Positions 12,273-13,227 of a DNA stretch of 13,227 bases are shown here, piece by piece. The stretch is from Christensenella sp. UBA6406 (GTDB taxonomy: Bacteria > Bacillota > Clostridia > Christensenellales > UBA1242). A model generated the notes under the pieces. The model did no database searches and was not told the DNA's origin. It saw nothing but the letters and a program-made list of their open reading frames with translations. Every line of letters starts with the position of its first letter. The first letter of the stretch is position 1. The DNA lies in the NCBI GenBank assembly GCA_002438625.1, contig DJPS01000010.1:1-13227 (forward strand), given 5' to 3'. Position numbers and translations under genes: made by a program.

Positions 12273-13079
12273 TTAACCACATTGCAAATCGTATTTAATA
12301 TTTTTAAAATTCCTATTTTTTAAATCTTCCTTAGTTATATATATGTAAAGTTGCCCTGCATCGCCTAAATTTAGTTCATCACCATTACCAAAATAATAAC
12401 TATCAATTTGCATTAGCAAAATATAATCTCCTTTTGGCTTTGCGTTTCCTTGCATAAAAGTTGCATATCCAAATAAATGGGTATCATATTCGCTTTCTTC
12501 GTCTTTAAAATAGCCCAATCTCACACCTTCATCATAATATTTTATGTTTTGCGATAAATTAGAAGAATATTCATCAAAACAAGGCACGGATATGCCCCTT
12601 TTAAATGTAATGTTATGCCTTTTATAAATTTGTCTAACTTCACCTTCTTGTGGCGGTATGGCATCAATTTCTATGGTAGGGTTTTCAAAATAAAAAACTT
12701 TCACACCTTCTTCACTATCTTCATTACACAACGGAAAAGCCTCCATATCATAAAAAACGCATAAATGCCCGTGGTCAGGCAATAAATGCCCTGTGTCAAA
12801 TTTACTCATTTCCGCTAAATCTATATCTATTAGCAATTCCATATAATTTGTTGTGTTATCTTCACTATTTCCAATAGATTTCTCTATATACGCAGTTGGC
12901 CATGTAAATCCCTTTTCTACAAATGGTAACCCTCCAATATGACTATTTGTTTTAAAGTCGCAAGGGGTTATAAATATTGTCTCTTTTTCTAAACTTTTAA
13001 ATTCGCTTTCAAAATCTATATTTATTTCACTTTGCTTATCTTTACCCTTAAATATCCTTTTAAACAATTCCTTTATCAT
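12273..13079 (-). CDS. DUF1963 (YwqG-like) family protein
   Basis: A 268-residue cytoplasmic protein of the DUF1963/YwqG family, whose biochemical function is unknown. Family features appear in order: SHIGGLPFVEKGFTWP (about 46-61), ELLIDIDLAEM, GHLCVFYDMEAFP, HLFGYATFMQG, YILLMQIDS and the closing LGDAGQLYIYITKEDL. No signal peptide or membrane segment is present; the basic N-terminus (MIKELFKRIFKGKDK) may be amphipathic. GGGGGA lies about four bases before the ATG on the minus strand. It is the only minus-strand gene here, converging on the RNHCP gene with a shared terminator between them, and has its own promoter. Confidence 0.88.
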   Translation of the reverse strand: MIKELFKRIFKGKDKQSEINIDFESEFKSLEKETIFITPCDFKTNSHIGGLPFVEKGFTWPTAYIEKSIGNSEDNTTNYMELLIDIDLAEMSKFDTGHLLPDHGHLCVFYDMEAFPLCNEDSEEGVKVFYFENPTIEIDAIPPQEGEVRQIYKRHNITFKRGISVPCFDEYSSNLSQNIKYYDEGVRLGYFKDEESEYDTHLFGYATFMQGNAKPKGDYILLMQIDSYYFGNGDELNLGDAGQLYIYITKEDLKNRNFKNIKYDLQCG

Positions 13080-13124
13080 ATTTCCCCCAAAAAAACACTT
13101 AAATTTTATAAGTTAATACACCAA

Positions 13125-13153
13125 AGTTTAGCATAAATATTTACATTTTGCAA
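13125..13153 (-). promoter_or_regulatory. Promoter of the DUF1963 gene
   Basis: On the minus strand: TTGCAA (13153-13148), a 17-nt spacer ending in TGC, then TAAACT (13130-13125). Predicted start is near 13118, about 38 bases before the ATG. The rest of the right edge (13154-13227) is AT-rich with nothing else recognisable. Confidence 0.6.
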
Positions 13154-13227
13154 ATATCTATGATTATAAATTGTAAGAATTCCCAATAAAATTTAAATAA
13201 TTTAAAGTCAAAATTTAAAACACGGGG

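Overview
The window is AT-rich chromosomal DNA (about 30% GC by eye, except for one small island). It has purine-rich Shine-Dalgarno sites (AAAGGAG, AGGAGG) and promoters close to TTGACA-N17-TATAAT, often with an extended -10 TG. It carries an oxygen-sensitive class III ribonucleotide reductase, and TGA is used as an ordinary stop. Together these suggest an anaerobic Firmicutes-like bacterium, probably an uncultured gut-type clostridial lineage. The taxon is an inference.

Layout. 97-1266: a membrane-associated glycosyltransferase of the MGDG-synthase/UgtP/MurG type. 1350-2058: a consensus promoter, a foldable 5' leader and a small exported or lipoprotein-like protein, then a terminator. 2162-2990: another strong promoter, a very highly structured leader of about 220 nt and a small two-helix membrane protein, then a hairpin terminator. 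3190-4469: a 19-codon small ORF followed by an XRE-like regulator with ankyrin-like repeats, broken by a one-base frameshift. 4601-7575: an NrdR box and the overlapping nrdD-nrdG pair, which makes dNTPs without oxygen. 7579-11012: a promoter, then proS (short type 3 form) and aspS, probably one transcript ending in a good terminator. 11013-11844: no gene. This stretch holds a roughly 320-nt GC-rich, pyrimidine-skewed island of degenerate CGCT repeats with large complementary arms and a G-quadruplex motif, then three hairpins and a GC-rich terminator. 11807-12171: a near-leaderless RNHCP zinc-binding protein gene. 12205-12247: a terminator shared by convergent genes. 12273-13153: a DUF1963 (YwqG-like) gene on the minus strand with its promoter.

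Most of the coding content is housekeeping: dNTP supply, two aminoacyl-tRNA synthetases and a lipid glycosyltransferase. The unusual material is non-coding or small. It comprises two independent structured mRNA leaders, the small ORF and broken regulator unit, and the GC island, which looks like a candidate structured RNA or a repeat element. No CRISPR array, tRNA, rRNA, transposase or phage gene was seen.
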